DNA of 64,000 nt from Arcicella rosea (GCF_040543805.1 NZ_JBEUMS010000018.1:1-64000); one strand, 5' to 3'; shown: positions 1 through 8,089, counted from the first letter of the stretch. Numbers and translations are program-made. Notes: generated by a model from the sequence alone, not told the origin.

Positions 1-252
1 AGTCGGGAAGCAAAATCCCTCAGTCGGGAAGCAAAATCCCTCAGTCGGGAAGCAAAATCCCTCAGTCGGGAAGCAAAATCCCTCAGTCGGGAAGCAAAAT
101 CCCTCAGTCGGGAAGCGAAATCCCTCAGTCGGGAAGCAAAATCTCTCAGTCGGGAAGCAAAATCTCCCAGTCGGGAAGCAAAATCCCTCAGTCGGGAAGC
201 AAAATCTCTCAGTCGGGAAGCAAAATCCCTCAGGCGAGTTGCTTAATCTCTC
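1..252. repeat. 21-bp tandem repeat, 11 near-identical units plus one degenerate unit
   Basis: Eleven consecutive 21-base units run from the first base of the window to 231. Their shared core is gggaagcaaaatccc. Variants occur in units 6 (a to g), 7, 8 and 10. A twelfth, degenerate unit occupies 232-252. Each unit has a GGGA/TCCC inverted pair around seven bases, so each could form a small hairpin. The array starts at the window edge and may be longer. The period is seven codons and two or more frames are open, but there is no start codon or ribosome site, so it is read here as an intergenic minisatellite. It lies downstream of the minus-strand gene ending at 288. Confidence 0.95.
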
Positions 253-287
253 GAATTACTCCCAACATCCTAAGGATTAGAAGCTAC

Positions 288-1034
288 CTATTTTTTCTTG
301 ACACCTGTAATACTTACTCCAGTTACTTGTTTATATTCAGGACTACTTGCTCCGAAGACTGCTTTTACATATTTCTTAATATCCAAACTGATATTATATA
401 AACCCGTTTCTTCCCCATACAAAACCCTATCTCTCTTCAGTCTTGCATTGCTAAGTGCCGTGTAAACAATCGCAACCTGTTCATTGGCACTATCTTGTTG
501 GCTAATTAAATTTTTGAGGGTACTTACCTTTAAATCCACTTCATTAGGCACATAACTTGGCTCACTTTCTAAGACAGTAACTAAGGCTTTTAAATGCTCA
601 ACTTGTTGGTTAAAAGATGTTTGTGAAGATGAAATGGTTTTAGGTGCTTCGGCATTCAAACCCTCAACCGTACTGTTTGTTTCTTTAACAGCACTGGCTC
701 TTTTCCCTTGCAATTTTCGATTAAAGCCTTTTACATCCTTCTTAGTAGCATCGGGGGCATCGGTCATTTCAAAAGCATTAATCAGTCGAGTCGATAAGGT
801 TCTGTTATCCTTAAACAACAAAGCTCTTTCATTGATAACGATATTGTAGGCGGTGGTTTGCCTAATAATTTCGTCGATTACCTCCTTCGCTTGCTGGTAG
901 GTGTTTTCTAAAGCAGGAATTTGGATAGAAACTTTGCTAGGCTGGTATTGGGTGCCGAAACCTTTGCAGAAATTAACGAGGTTAAAGAAGTTTTTCACGT
1001 TTACAGCGTGACCTGTTTCTGATGTTGTAGCCAT
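288..1034 (-). CDS. conserved Bacteroidota hypothetical protein (248 aa)
   Basis: The function is unknown. The product is soluble, has no signal peptide or membrane segment, and is predicted to be mostly helical. Long amphipathic stretches lie at about residues 40-75 and 130-200. The ending FGASSPEYKQVTGV is of a kind I associate with a widespread, unnamed Bacteroidota family of about 230-250 residues, so the reading frame is very likely real and full length. The ATG at 1034 is preceded, on the minus strand, by an A-rich leader. The gene stands alone, with the 21-bp repeat array 3' of it and about 390 bases without a gene upstream. No motif allows a functional guess. Confidence 0.8.
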   Translation of the reverse strand: MATTSETGHAVNVKNFFNLVNFCKGFGTQYQPSKVSIQIPALENTYQQAKEVIDEIIRQTTAYNIVINERALLFKDNRTLSTRLINAFEMTDAPDATKKDVKGFNRKLQGKRASAVKETNSTVEGLNAEAPKTISSSQTSFNQQVEHLKALVTVLESEPSYVPNEVDLKVSTLKNLISQQDSANEQVAIVYTALSNARLKRDRVLYGEETGLYNISLDIKKYVKAVFGASSPEYKQVTGVSITGVKKK

Positions 1035-1422
1035 TTTTTTGAATTTTGGAAAAGTGAGAAATCAATAATAAGGTAGCTTAGAGCAATCAGCTTAGAGTTC
1101 TATAAAAGCATTCATCTGCCTATCTCTCAGCTAATTAAAATTAATAATTTTTTAAAATAGAACCGACAACAACAAGCGTATTTTTATTATACGGTAAATT
1201 TTTTCAAAAGAAACAGGAGAAAATAAGCGATTAATTAGGCTTTAAAAGCTATTTGATAAAAAATTGAGAAGGGTTTGTGGAGAAAAAATAAAGTGGTACT
1301 TTAGAAAAGTAGAAATTAGGTGCGAGCAATTTAAGAAGTACGACAAAACTTTCGCATACTTGTGAGCTGTGTTCTACCATATTGACGACCCTACAATCCG
1401 ACAACTTTTACTTACATAATAA
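1035..1422. other. gene-free AT-rich spacer
   Basis: This is a 388-base stretch between the divergent genes at 288-1034 (minus) and 1423-2295 (plus). It is very AT-rich, notably at 1130-1210. From about 1340 to 1400 it has a faint match to the spacer repeats further on (acaaaactttcgc, then a gagctgtg stretch), so it may be a worn copy. No RNA gene or clear terminator is visible. A long antisense frame crosses its right end, but it is considered a shadow of the next gene. Confidence 0.5.
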
Positions 1423-2295
1423 ATGGACAAAATATTTGACAGTCTATCTAACAGAGAAACAGCTTTGGCAATTTGGATATTAATTGCACTTACAGCTTGT
1501 ATGTTCAGCAAAAGCATACGACAATCATTTGTTGGAATTATTAAAGCATTATTTGCTTGGAAAATATTGGTATCCATACTAACATTTTTTGCATACACAG
1601 TTTTATGGATTTTTCTTTTACACAAATTTGGATTTTGGGACATTTCATTCCTTAAAGATACCGTTATTTGGGCTTTGAGTTTTGGATTCATTTCCTTAAT
1701 GAATGTGAACAAAGTATATGATAGCAAGTATTTTAAAATTGTATTGCTTGACACGATAAAATGGACAATTATAATAGAGTTCATCGTAAATTTTTTTACA
1801 TTTAGTTTGACAACGGAATTGATATTTGTTCCCATTTTAGTTTTTTCAGCAATGATGCAAGCAGCAGCATCTTTTAAATCTGAACATAAACAAGTTGAAA
1901 AACTCTTTAAATATGTTTTGACAGCTTTTGGAATTGCAATATTTACTTTTTCACTGTACAAGACTTTTGAAAAGCATAGCCAACTTTTCACAATTGACAA
2001 CCTAAAAAGTTTTTTATTACCAGTGTTTCTTTCAATTACCTTTCTTCCATTTATGTATTTGTATAACTTGCTTGTTAAGTATGAAGAACTATGGATAAGA
2101 CTTAATCTTAGCATAAGAAATAAGAAGGACAGACAAAGAGTAAAAAAACAAATTCTATTGGTAGCCAATTTTAATATTGACAAACTTGTAAGCATCTCAA
2201 AAAATATTGCGAAACCTATTAATGTATATAATGATTTCAGTGATGAAATGGTAAAGACGATTAGCAAAGGGAAGTATGTAGGTTCTGACGAATAG
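1423..2295 (+). CDS. polytopic membrane protein of unknown function (290 aa)
   Basis: I do not recognise the family. The first 215 residues contain about six hydrophobic segments, at roughly 15-30, 42-66, 78-96, 108-150 (probably two) and 160-180, with a further one near 195-215. A basic, soluble tail follows: residues 216-290, with clusters such as RNKKDRQRVKKQ. This suggests an integral inner-membrane protein with a cytoplasmic C-terminal region. The frame starts at ATG 1423 and ends inside the first clear copy of the spacer hairpin repeat. It is the first gene of the cassette-like run. Its bases are AT-rich, with many GAC and ACA triplets as in the neighbouring cassette genes. A longer antisense frame (1374-2366) was judged to be its shadow. 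Confidence 0.7.
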   Translation: MDKIFDSLSNRETALAIWILIALTACMFSKSIRQSFVGIIKALFAWKILVSILTFFAYTVLWIFLLHKFGFWDISFLKDTVIWALSFGFISLMNVNKVYDSKYFKIVLLDTIKWTIIIEFIVNFFTFSLTTELIFVPILVFSAMMQAAASFKSEHKQVEKLFKYVLTAFGIAIFTFSLYKTFEKHSQLFTIDNLKSFLLPVFLSITFLPFMYLYNLLVKYEELWIRLNLSIRNKKDRQRVKKQILLVANFNIDKLVSISKNIAKPINVYNDFSDEMVKTISKGKYVGSDE

Positions 2296-2301
2296 ACTTT
2301 T

Positions 2302-2412
2302 CGCCGTTGTTGGTGTTTGTTCACCAACAACATGTGAGTAGGCAACACACTAATTATCATAACCATATTCTAAAGCTAGTTTGAGAATAATACAAAAAGT
2401 CCTACAAACCTT
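2302..2412 (+). repeat. cassette spacer repeat, copy A
   Basis: This is the first full copy of the spacer repeat. It starts with a perfect 10-bp stem, gttgttggtg (2306-2315) and caccaacaac (2322-2331), around a tttgtt loop. The conserved box ggcaacacactaattatc and a segment ending ataatacaaaaagtcctac follow. The copy fills most of the gap between the genes at 1423 and 2455. The hairpin could end transcription of the preceding gene, but it has no clear T-run. Confidence 0.85.
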
Positions 2413-2454
2413 TGGCTTATTTGAGAGTTACAAGTAAGCTAATTGAAAACTCTA

Positions 2455-3159
2455 ATGATTCAAGCAGACGAAATATTAGCCCAACTTGACATGTGTAATT
2501 CTGAATACACATTTCCAATGTTAGATAATGGATATGTGTATCCAGCGGGTACAAAATTAACCGTTTACAGAGATGATAGGCGTTGGGCAATTGTCATTGA
2601 GGTAATAGGGTTTAATTATCGAGGTGGCGGACATAACGGAATGTCGAACTGTTTACACATTTACGGAAATTGCCTTCCTTATGAACCTGGCATCCGTAAT
2701 GAGAACTTCATTTACCTTACTGATGATGCAAATAATTGCAACACTTTTGACAATGAGGATGATTTTTACTTAAATCAAGACTGTACAACTTTCACTCTTC
2801 GAGAGCAAATTCTTCCACTCTATCATAACAGACAATTATATAAAGATGCTGGAATTGAAATTCAAGATGCTCAACGGATTAATGCATTTGAATTTCTTCG
2901 GTTACTAAATGCATTACATCACGATAAACTTGTTGCGACGGAAATTGAAATACGGGAGAGAATTCCAAATAATCTCCCCAAAATTATGGAGCTACACAAT
3001 TGGTTTCATCCAGATGTAGTGAATGATGAATTACCAAGCAATAATGAAACGTTTAAACAAATTGCCAAGGTATTAGAAACTGGTAACATCTACCATTACA
3101 AGCCGACACATGAACCCAATACAAACTGGAAAAACTGGCCCGACGGCGGAACGCTCTAA
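2455..3159 (+). CDS. DUF7003-like hypothetical protein (234 aa)
   Basis: This is a soluble protein of unknown function. The opening MIQADEILAQLDMCN and the segment FNYRGGGHNGMSNCLHIYGNC resemble a Bacteroidota family I recall as DUF7003; the name is from memory and unverified. The frame can also start at a TTG at 2443, but ATG 2455 matches the usual family start and is preferred. The protein is rich in acidic and aromatic residues, with no signal peptide and no membrane segment. A Cys/His-rich stretch lies at about 60-80. It sits alone between spacer repeats A and B, as expected for a single-gene cassette. Confidence 0.75.
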   Translation: MIQADEILAQLDMCNSEYTFPMLDNGYVYPAGTKLTVYRDDRRWAIVIEVIGFNYRGGGHNGMSNCLHIYGNCLPYEPGIRNENFIYLTDDANNCNTFDNEDDFYLNQDCTTFTLREQILPLYHNRQLYKDAGIEIQDAQRINAFEFLRLLNALHHDKLVATEIEIRERIPNNLPKIMELHNWFHPDVVNDELPSNNETFKQIAKVLETGNIYHYKPTHEPNTNWKNWPDGGTL

Positions 3160-3160
3160 A

Positions 3161-3280
3161 TAACGGCTTTTCGTAAGCAACGCACTAATTATCAAAACCA
3201 TATTCTAAGAATAATTCCGAAGTATTACAAAAAGTACTATAAAACTTGCGCTTATTAGCGAGATAGTGGCAATTTTACCG
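3161..3280 (+). repeat. cassette spacer repeat, copy B (hairpin lost)
   Basis: This copy lacks the GTTGTTGGTG hairpin but keeps the rest. It has cgtaagcaacgcactaatta, then caaaaccatattctaag, then attacaaaaagtactataaa, and a 3' segment cttattagcgagatagtgg that is shared with copy C. It begins two bases after the stop codon at 3159. Confidence 0.8.
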
Positions 3281-3304
3281 AACGACGTGAAATAGACAAC
3301 AGAA

Positions 3305-4258
3305 ATGGAAAAATCAAGATTTCAAACATTATTATTCGGACTGACAGCAGGAGTTATATATGCGTTTTTGGTAATGCTTCTTGTGACACATTATCACGAA
3401 AATGTTTCTATTACTTATATTTTTGTTTTGCCTTTAATTCTTGGTGTGATTCCAGTTTTATTTTCAACTAAAGAACAACTACAATCCTACAAGACCTATT
3501 TAATTTTACCTTGGGGCATTACGCTGACATTTTTCTTTTTGGCATGGGCATTTGGCTTTGAAGGTATGATTTGCCTTACAGTAATTGTAGCTCCATTTTT
3601 AGCACTTGGGACACTTGGTGCATTTATATACAGACTCGTCAGGCTAAAAAATGAAGGCAAAGGGACAAAGCTTTATATTTCATTAGCAATCCCGCTTCTT
3701 TTTCTTCTAATTGAAACAAATATTCAACCGACAAACCAAATTCATACTGTGACTACGAGTATTGAAATTAATGCTGACAGACCAAAGGTGTGGGAGAACT
3801 TGAAAAATGTCAAGAATATTCAATCTAATGAAATTAAAACACATTTTGTTCATCTAATTGGAATACCTAAACCACTAAACGGACAGCTTGACAAAGAACA
3901 AATTGGTGGAGTACGAAACATAACGTGGGAAAAAGGTATCAAATTTGAAGAGAAAATTAAATCTTGGGACAGTGGAGTTGGATTTAGTTACAATATAAAT
4001 GTTGACCCTAATTCAGTACCACCGACAACTCTTGACGAACACGTTATGATTGGGGGAAGGTATTTTGATGTATTGGAGGGTAGTTACAAGATTGAACAAA
4101 TTGGACAGTCAAAAAGTTTGGTAACATTATCTTGCACCTATAGAGTAACGACAAACTTGAATTTTTATAGTAAACTTTGGGTGGACTTCATTCTTGATGA
4201 CTTTAACGAAATGATTTTAGAAGTAATTAAAAAACGAAGTGAAACTAATGGGCAATAA
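3305..4258 (+). CDS. membrane-anchored SRPBCC/START-like protein (317 aa)
   Basis: The N-terminal half (about residues 9-137) has four or five hydrophobic segments. The C-terminal part (about 148-317) begins TSIEINADRPKVWENLKNV, which is the usual opening of SRPBCC (polyketide cyclase/START-like) domains: a first strand followed by a P-x-x-V-W helix. Such domains bind hydrophobic ligands in a deep pocket. The fusion suggests a lipid- or ligand-binding domain held at the membrane; the ligand is unknown. ATG 3305 follows spacer copy B. The stop at 4258 lies 30 bases before the hairpin of copy C. GAC triplets are frequent (about twenty by eye), as in the other cassette genes and unlike the housekeeping genes of the window. 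Confidence 0.75.
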   Translation: MEKSRFQTLLFGLTAGVIYAFLVMLLVTHYHENVSITYIFVLPLILGVIPVLFSTKEQLQSYKTYLILPWGITLTFFFLAWAFGFEGMICLTVIVAPFLALGTLGAFIYRLVRLKNEGKGTKLYISLAIPLLFLLIETNIQPTNQIHTVTTSIEINADRPKVWENLKNVKNIQSNEIKTHFVHLIGIPKPLNGQLDKEQIGGVRNITWEKGIKFEEKIKSWDSGVGFSYNINVDPNSVPPTTLDEHVMIGGRYFDVLEGSYKIEQIGQSKSLVTLSCTYRVTTNLNFYSKLWVDFILDDFNEMILEVIKKRSETNGQ

Positions 4259-4286
4259 AATCAAATAGTAATAGTTTTTTGCCTTT

Positions 4287-4430
4287 TTTGCCGTGTTGGT
4301 GTTTGTTCACCAACAACACGAGCGTAAGCAACGCACCAATTATCAAAACCATATTCTTAGGCTAGTTTGGAATAATACAAAAAGGACTACAAAACTTTCG
4401 CTTGTTAGCGAGTTAGTGACAACTATAAAA
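4287..4430 (+). repeat. cassette spacer repeat, copy C
   Basis: The hairpin arms are gttggtg (4295-4301) and caccaac (4308-4314). The box gcgtaagcaacgcaccaatt follows, with ataatacaaaaaggactac and then ttcgcttgttagcgagttag. A second small stem, gcgt/acgc, is also possible around aagca. The copy leads directly to the GTG start at 4439. Confidence 0.85.
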
Positions 4431-4438
4431 GACAGAAA

Positions 4439-4762
4439 GTGAAACTATTCAACTTCATAAAACAACAATCAAAAACCGACTTCTCTCCTGAGCAGACCAT
4501 AAGACTTTTGTTTGACTATATACCTGAATTTTATAAGAAACATAGACAATTCACTGACTGTGTAGAATTTTTAGAGCATAGAGAATGGGAACTTTCACTT
4601 GACAGCTTAATCGAACTTGCAGACGAAACAGGACATTATTTTGCAGAAGACTTTTGGCTTGGTCTTGCAGACGTTGCCGACAAAATGAACTTAAATGACA
4701 AAGCAAATTATTGTAGAAATCAAATCGACCGAAATATAGAGGATATAAAATCTAAGACATAA
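4439..4762 (+). CDS. small acidic protein of unknown function (107 aa)
   Basis: This is a short, acidic, helical protein. The segment around residues 38-62 (CVEFLEHREWELSLDSLIEL) resembles small proteins that act as immunity partners of contact-dependent toxins, in which a helical repeat carries a conserved LEHxE-type motif. This is a resemblance only. No toxin gene is beside it. The start is a GTG at 4439, and no ATG lies close in frame. The GAC triplet occurs about thirteen times in 324 bases, well above the few expected for such AT-rich DNA. It is a single gene between spacer copy C and a long hairpin shared with the convergent gene ending at 4946. Confidence 0.65.
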   Translation: MKLFNFIKQQSKTDFSPEQTIRLLFDYIPEFYKKHRQFTDCVEFLEHREWELSLDSLIELADETGHYFAEDFWLGLADVADKMNLNDKANYCRNQIDRNIEDIKSKT

Positions 4763-4799
4763 AACTGCTCGTAGGCTGTTTTCTACGACTTAAAATGTT

Positions 4800-4853
4800 A
4801 AAGAGCGTCAGGCTCGCAATTATCAATAAGCCCTTTCGAGCGTGACGCTCTTT
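4800..4853. terminator. long hairpin between convergent genes
   Basis: Arms of 17 bases (4800-4816 and 4837-4853) pair with one mismatch around a 20-base loop. The right part, tcaataagccctttc followed by agcgtgacgctctt, is nearly the same as the right arm at 6751-6780, so both belong to one repeat family. A T-rich stretch follows on the plus strand. Lying between tail-to-tail genes, it can serve as a terminator in both directions. Confidence 0.75.
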
Positions 4854-4945
4854 CTTGTTTTAGTTTTTTGGAAATTATAAGATTAGTTTGGGATAACGCT
4901 GTGGGAACAAAATATTTCACCGCCTTAACGGTCCAAAAATCAGCA

Positions 4946-5329
4946 TCATAGCCCTCGATTAAACATATATCTTGATATTTTCCACTCCTCGTTTTCTTTA
5001 TTCAGGATAAAAAATTCCCGCATTTTACTTTTTACATCCAGTTTCTCATTTATCAGAAAAAGGTTTACATCTGAGGTGGTACGAACTATTGCCATATCCT
5101 CATAAACGGATATTTCATCGTAATCCGTAGTTGCACTTACAAATTTAATTGCGCCGAATGTTTGTTGATATGCAGGTAGTAGCTCGCCCTTTCCTGTGGC
5201 AGTGGGCAGGTCAGCAGGCATTAATACAGCATTTTCGCTGTATAGATTCATAATAGCATCTGTATTCGTTTCATACAGATACTTAAAGTAATTGCTTACT
5301 GTTTCTTTTACTATATCCTTGTCGTTCAT
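4946..5329 (-). CDS. SnoaL-like / SgcJ-type NTF2-fold protein (127 aa)
   Basis: This is a small cytoplasmic protein of the NTF2-like superfamily. It begins with the helix VKETVSNYFKYLYETNTDAIMNLYSENAVLMP, where a site with Y, S, N and V after the second helix is typical. Four or five strands follow and end EWKISRYMFNRG. Members of this group (SnoaL, SgcJ/EcaC, DUF4440-like) bind or transform small molecules, and some only act as scaffolds. The length is normal. The gene lies 87 bases downstream of the SDR gene on the same strand, so the two probably form an operon controlled by the divergent HxlR regulator at 6304. Confidence 0.8.
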   Translation of the reverse strand: MNDKDIVKETVSNYFKYLYETNTDAIMNLYSENAVLMPADLPTATGKGELLPAYQQTFGAIKFVSATTDYDEISVYEDMAIVRTTSDVNLFLINEKLDVKSKMREFFILNKENEEWKISRYMFNRGL

Positions 5330-5416
5330 TTTGTTTTAATTTGATTATTGATTCGTTTATAATGAGATTCTACTTTTATAAATTGTATCAAGGAAGATGG
5401 GAATGTGGATATTTCT

Positions 5417-6157
5417 TTAACTTACAAGTCCACCATCAATATTGATACTTGTACCAGTAATGAATTTAGCAGAAGGACTTGCCAGAAATGCAACAAGTTC
5501 AGCAATATCACTTGTACTTCCATAACGTCCAAGAGCCACATAGCCTCTAATAATATCTGCAAAAGGAGAATCCGCAGGATTCATATCCGTTTCAATAGGA
5601 CCGGGTTGCACATTATTTACAGTTATCCCTCTTGGTGCTAAATCACGAGCGATACCCCTTGTTAAACCAGCAACGGCAGCTTTTGTCATGGCATATACAG
5701 AACCAGTAGGAAATACTGACCTTTCAGCAGCTACACTTCCAATATTGATAATTCTACCATTGTCGTTCATTAAAGCTACGACTGCTTGCGTTGCCACAAA
5801 GACACCTTTGATATTAACCGCCACCATTCTGTCGAAATCGGCAATTGCTACGTCAGGCAACATTGCGTTGGCAGCTATGCCGGCATTATTAACTAAAATA
5901 TCAAAATTTCCTAAAATATCATTTGCTACTTTTATTGCAGAGATAATAGAATCTGTGTTGCCGCTATCAGCTTTGATTGCTATCACCTTAGTTTCTTTTG
6001 TTGATAGTTCAGTTGCTAATTGATTGGCTGTTTCTTCCGAATTAGTGTAGGTAAAGGCAACATTTACACCTTCTGACACTAACTTACGAACTATTGCTTG
6101 TCCAATTCCACGACTTCCGCCCGTTACAAAAGCTACTTTATTTTTAATTGTTTCCAT
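5417..6157 (-). CDS. short-chain dehydrogenase/reductase, FabG-like (246 aa)
   Basis: This is an NAD(P)-dependent oxidoreductase of the classical SDR family. It shows the cofactor motif TGGSRGIG near residue 12 and NNAG near 88. The catalytic set is a Ser in the INIGSVAAERS segment and YAMTK (Tyr-x-x-x-Lys) near 153-157. PGPIETDMN follows in the substrate loop, and the end GTSINIDGGL is typical. The frame is open further upstream to 6298, but the ATG at 6157 (METIKNKVAFVTGG) gives the normal N-terminus. The substrate cannot be named. Genes of this type next to an HxlR regulator are often electrophile- or aldehyde-responsive; that is an inference here. It reads toward the SnoaL-like gene. Confidence 0.88.
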   Translation of the reverse strand: METIKNKVAFVTGGSRGIGQAIVRKLVSEGVNVAFTYTNSEETANQLATELSTKETKVIAIKADSGNTDSIISAIKVANDILGNFDILVNNAGIAANAMLPDVAIADFDRMVAVNIKGVFVATQAVVALMNDNGRIINIGSVAAERSVFPTGSVYAMTKAAVAGLTRGIARDLAPRGITVNNVQPGPIETDMNPADSPFADIIRGYVALGRYGSTSDIAELVAFLASPSAKFITGTSINIDGGLVS

Positions 6158-6194
6158 TTTGTTTTCTTTAATTTTTATTAAACTCTCGTTTGAG

Positions 6195-6239
6195 TTTGCA
6201 ATATTAGAATGATACTTTAACTTTGGCAAGTAGCTACTT
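6195..6239 (+). promoter_or_regulatory. Bacteroidota promoter and palindromic operator for the HxlR gene
   Basis: TTTG at 6195-6198 and TAACTTTG at 6218-6225 are separated by exactly 19 bases. This fits the Bacteroidota sigma consensus, reading toward the regulator gene at 6304. A perfect palindrome, aagtagctactt, lies at 6228-6239, just past the -7 box, where a bound regulator would block transcription start. The spacer also separates the divergent SDR gene, so one operator could serve both directions. Confidence 0.6.
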
Positions 6240-6303
6240 ATTTGTAGTTTACCTACTAAAAAGTAAGTATTATTCATTATCAGTATTTTAAAAACCAATA
6301 AAA

Positions 6304-6675
6304 ATGAAAAAAAAGACAGAAATCAACCAACAATGTTCACGATGTGGTGTTGAATATGCTTTTAAGCGCATTGGCGGAAAGTATAAAGCTAGAATTATAT
6401 GGAATTTAGGAAACACCGAATTACGCTTTGGAGAATTGGGGAGGATTTTACCTGACGTTAGCACAAAGATGCTTACTCAAGCTTTACGGGAACTTGAAAG
6501 TGACCAGTTGATAATCCGTAAAATGTATTACGAAGTACCCCCAAAAGTAGAATATTCTTTAACTGTTACAGCAAGACAGTTAATTCCATTTTTAGAACAT
6601 TTAAACGATTGGGGACATACGCAGATAAAAAATGAAAGTATAGGCAAGACAAATGAAGGCAGTAGCTCAAACTAG
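6304..6675 (+). CDS. HxlR-family transcriptional regulator (123 aa)
   Basis: This is a small winged-helix DNA-binding protein. The HxlR hallmarks are present: an N-terminal Cys pair (CSRCGV, about residues 11-16), IGGKYKARIIWNL, LRFGELGRILPDVSTKMLTQALRELE as the recognition region, and a wing around YYEVPPKVEYSLT. HxlR proteins often sense reactive electrophiles or oxidants through the early Cys. The gene is divergent from the SDR/SnoaL-like operon with a 146-base spacer, which suggests that it controls that operon and itself. The stop codon lies in a sequence (caaactagtcgta) that recurs in the spacer repeats. Confidence 0.88.
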   Translation: MKKKTEINQQCSRCGVEYAFKRIGGKYKARIIWNLGNTELRFGELGRILPDVSTKMLTQALRELESDQLIIRKMYYEVPPKVEYSLTVTARQLIPFLEHLNDWGHTQIKNESIGKTNEGSSSN

Positions 6676-6705
6676 TCGTATGTTGTTTCCTATGCCCCAA
6701 AATGT

Positions 6706-6780
6706 AAGAGCATCACGCTAGAAGGGGCTTATTGAAACATTTTAATATTATCAATAAGCCCTTTCTAGCGTGACGCTCTT
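6706..6780. terminator. 30-bp-arm hairpin, terminator or repeat
   Basis: The arms 6706-6735 and 6751-6780 pair over 30 bases with two wobble-type differences around a 15-base loop. A T-rich run follows at 6781-6799. It ends the HxlR transcript. Its right arm repeats that of the hairpin at 4800-4853, so it is part of a small dispersed family and not a plain terminator. Confidence 0.8.
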
Positions 6781-6796
6781 CTTTGTTTTAGTTTTT

Positions 6797-6912
6797 TTTG
6801 CCGTTGTTGGTGTTTGTTCACCAACAACACATGCGTAAGCAACACACTAATTATCAAAACCATATCCTAAGATTAATTCAGGAATAATACAAAAAGTACT
6901 ACAAAATTTAGC
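6797..6912 (+). repeat. cassette spacer repeat, copy D
   Basis: The hairpin gttgttggtg (6803-6812) / caccaacaac (6819-6828) is perfect and is preceded by a run of T. The box gcgtaagcaacacactaatt, then caaaaccatatcctaag and ataatacaaaaagtactac, follow. The 3' end is shorter than in copy C, and the next gene starts at 6930. Confidence 0.85.
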
Positions 6913-6929
6913 GAAACCCTTCAATTCCT

Positions 6930-7412
6930 ATGGAAGACTTTACAATCAAAACACGTTTGACAACAAAAGAGTATACAAGAGTAATGTATCTCGGACTTTA
7001 CAAAAAGCCAGTATTTATCTTTGCAACTTTGCTTGGACTTTATTTGCTAACAACGGTATTGCTTGACTATCTTAAAGTCATAAATTATTACACTGATACG
7101 CCGATATATGATATTGTTATTGGAACATTTCTTTTGTTAGCTCCATCAGTAATTGTTTTAATTTCCATTAGACAGTTTACATCAAATCCAACTTTCCAAG
7201 ATGACATCACATACACTTTTAGCGACCGAGGAGTTGCTGTTAAAGGGCTGACATTTAATAGCGATTTTTTGTGGTCACATATTATTAAGCAAAAAGAGTT
7301 AGGTAAGTTTTTGATTTTATATCACAGCAAAAAGTTTGGCAATTTCATTGATAAGACAAAATTGACAGAAGAGCAGGTAGAATTTATAAAATCAAGAGTA
7401 GGGAGTAAATAA
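6930..7412 (+). CDS. YcxB-like membrane protein (160 aa)
   Basis: The layout matches the YcxB-like family: a short N-terminal strand region (MEDFTIKTRLTTKEYTRVM), two transmembrane helices at about 27-46 and 64-83, and a C-terminal soluble domain. The domain's ITYTFSDRGVAVKG, DFLWSHIIKQKELGKFLILYHS and final LTEEQVEFIKSRV are the features of the family. The biochemical role of YcxB proteins is unknown. ATG 6930 is the only sensible start. It is a single-gene unit between spacer copies D and E. Confidence 0.75.
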   Translation: MEDFTIKTRLTTKEYTRVMYLGLYKKPVFIFATLLGLYLLTTVLLDYLKVINYYTDTPIYDIVIGTFLLLAPSVIVLISIRQFTSNPTFQDDITYTFSDRGVAVKGLTFNSDFLWSHIIKQKELGKFLILYHSKKFGNFIDKTKLTEEQVEFIKSRVGSK

Positions 7413-7422
7413 TGTTGCATAC

Positions 7423-7507
7423 CATTTAAGCAACGCACTAATAATCAAAGCCATACTTCAACCTTGTTGTAGGTTTTAAGAAAATCCTAAGACTGATTTG
7501 GGGAATT
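7423..7507 (+). repeat. cassette spacer repeat, copy E (partial)
   Basis: Only the middle box is kept: taagcaacgcactaataatc, then aaagccatact, and a diverged tail with aaatcctaagactgatttgg. The hairpin is missing. It lies between the YcxB-like gene and the lipoprotein gene. Confidence 0.7.
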
Positions 7508-7534
7508 ATGGGCGACTTTATACAGATAGAACAA

Positions 7535-8089
7535 ATGAAAAACTGCATACTAATGTCAATTCTGACCCTTTTACATTTTTCTTGTAATTCAAGGACAGAC
7601 AAAAAAACTATAGAAGCTAAGAGAGTAGATAGTTCAACTGTTTCTTTGGCATATATCAAATCAGGGCGATTATTTCCAGAGACTAAAGCAACTGAAAAAT
7701 TCGACACATTAATAGCTGACAAACAATTACAAATTACAATCATACGTGCATACCTTGACAGCTACGTCTTACATGAATATGAAGAAAATGGGAAAAAGCA
7801 AATTGATAAGTATCGAGACGCAAAAATATCATTGACAATAAAACAAAATTCAAAAACACTTTTAGACACAGTTTTCAGAAAGGAACAATTTTCGAAGTAT
7901 GGAGACAAAGGATTTATGAGGATAGCAATTTTTCATAGTTATTGGTTTAGAAAATTGGAAAAAGACAAAATAGAATTTTTTGGAGTAATTAGTGAGCCAG
8001 AAACAGATTGGACATTTGACTTTCACCATTATTTTGACTTGAGAACAAGAAAGTTTTTTCTAAAAAAAGAAATTGGCGACGAGGAGTAA
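7535..8089 (+). CDS. putative lipoprotein (184 aa)
   Basis: The start at ATG 7535 gives MKNCILMSILTLLHFSC, a short signal peptide ending in a lipobox with Cys17. The frame is open from an earlier ATG at 7508, but that would place nine polar residues before the signal, so 7535 is preferred. The mature part is strand-rich and charged, with a repeated pattern of Lys and Asp. It resembles small Bacteroidota lipoproteins of the DUF4738 kind, though I cannot confirm the family. It probably sits in the outer membrane or on the periplasmic face of the inner membrane. GAC-rich triplet use matches the other cassette genes. Confidence 0.65.
   Translation: MKNCILMSILTLLHFSCNSRTDKKTIEAKRVDSSTVSLAYIKSGRLFPETKATEKFDTLIADKQLQITIIRAYLDSYVLHEYEENGKKQIDKYRDAKISLTIKQNSKTLLDTVFRKEQFSKYGDKGFMRIAIFHSYWFRKLEKDKIEFFGVISEPETDWTFDFHHYFDLRTRKFFLKKEIGDEE

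Noticed and set aside
1..252. CRISPR-like array
   Set aside because: The units follow one another without unique spacers and no cas gene is near, so it is a tandem repeat.
1374..2366. 330-codon frame on the minus strand
   Set aside because: It overlaps the membrane-protein gene 1423-2295 completely and starts and ends in the spacer repeats. Its translation lacks a protein-like pattern, while the plus-strand frame shows regular membrane helices. It is a shadow in AT-rich DNA.
5688..6023. 111-codon plus-strand frame
   Set aside because: It is antisense to the SDR gene and mirrors its codon pattern.
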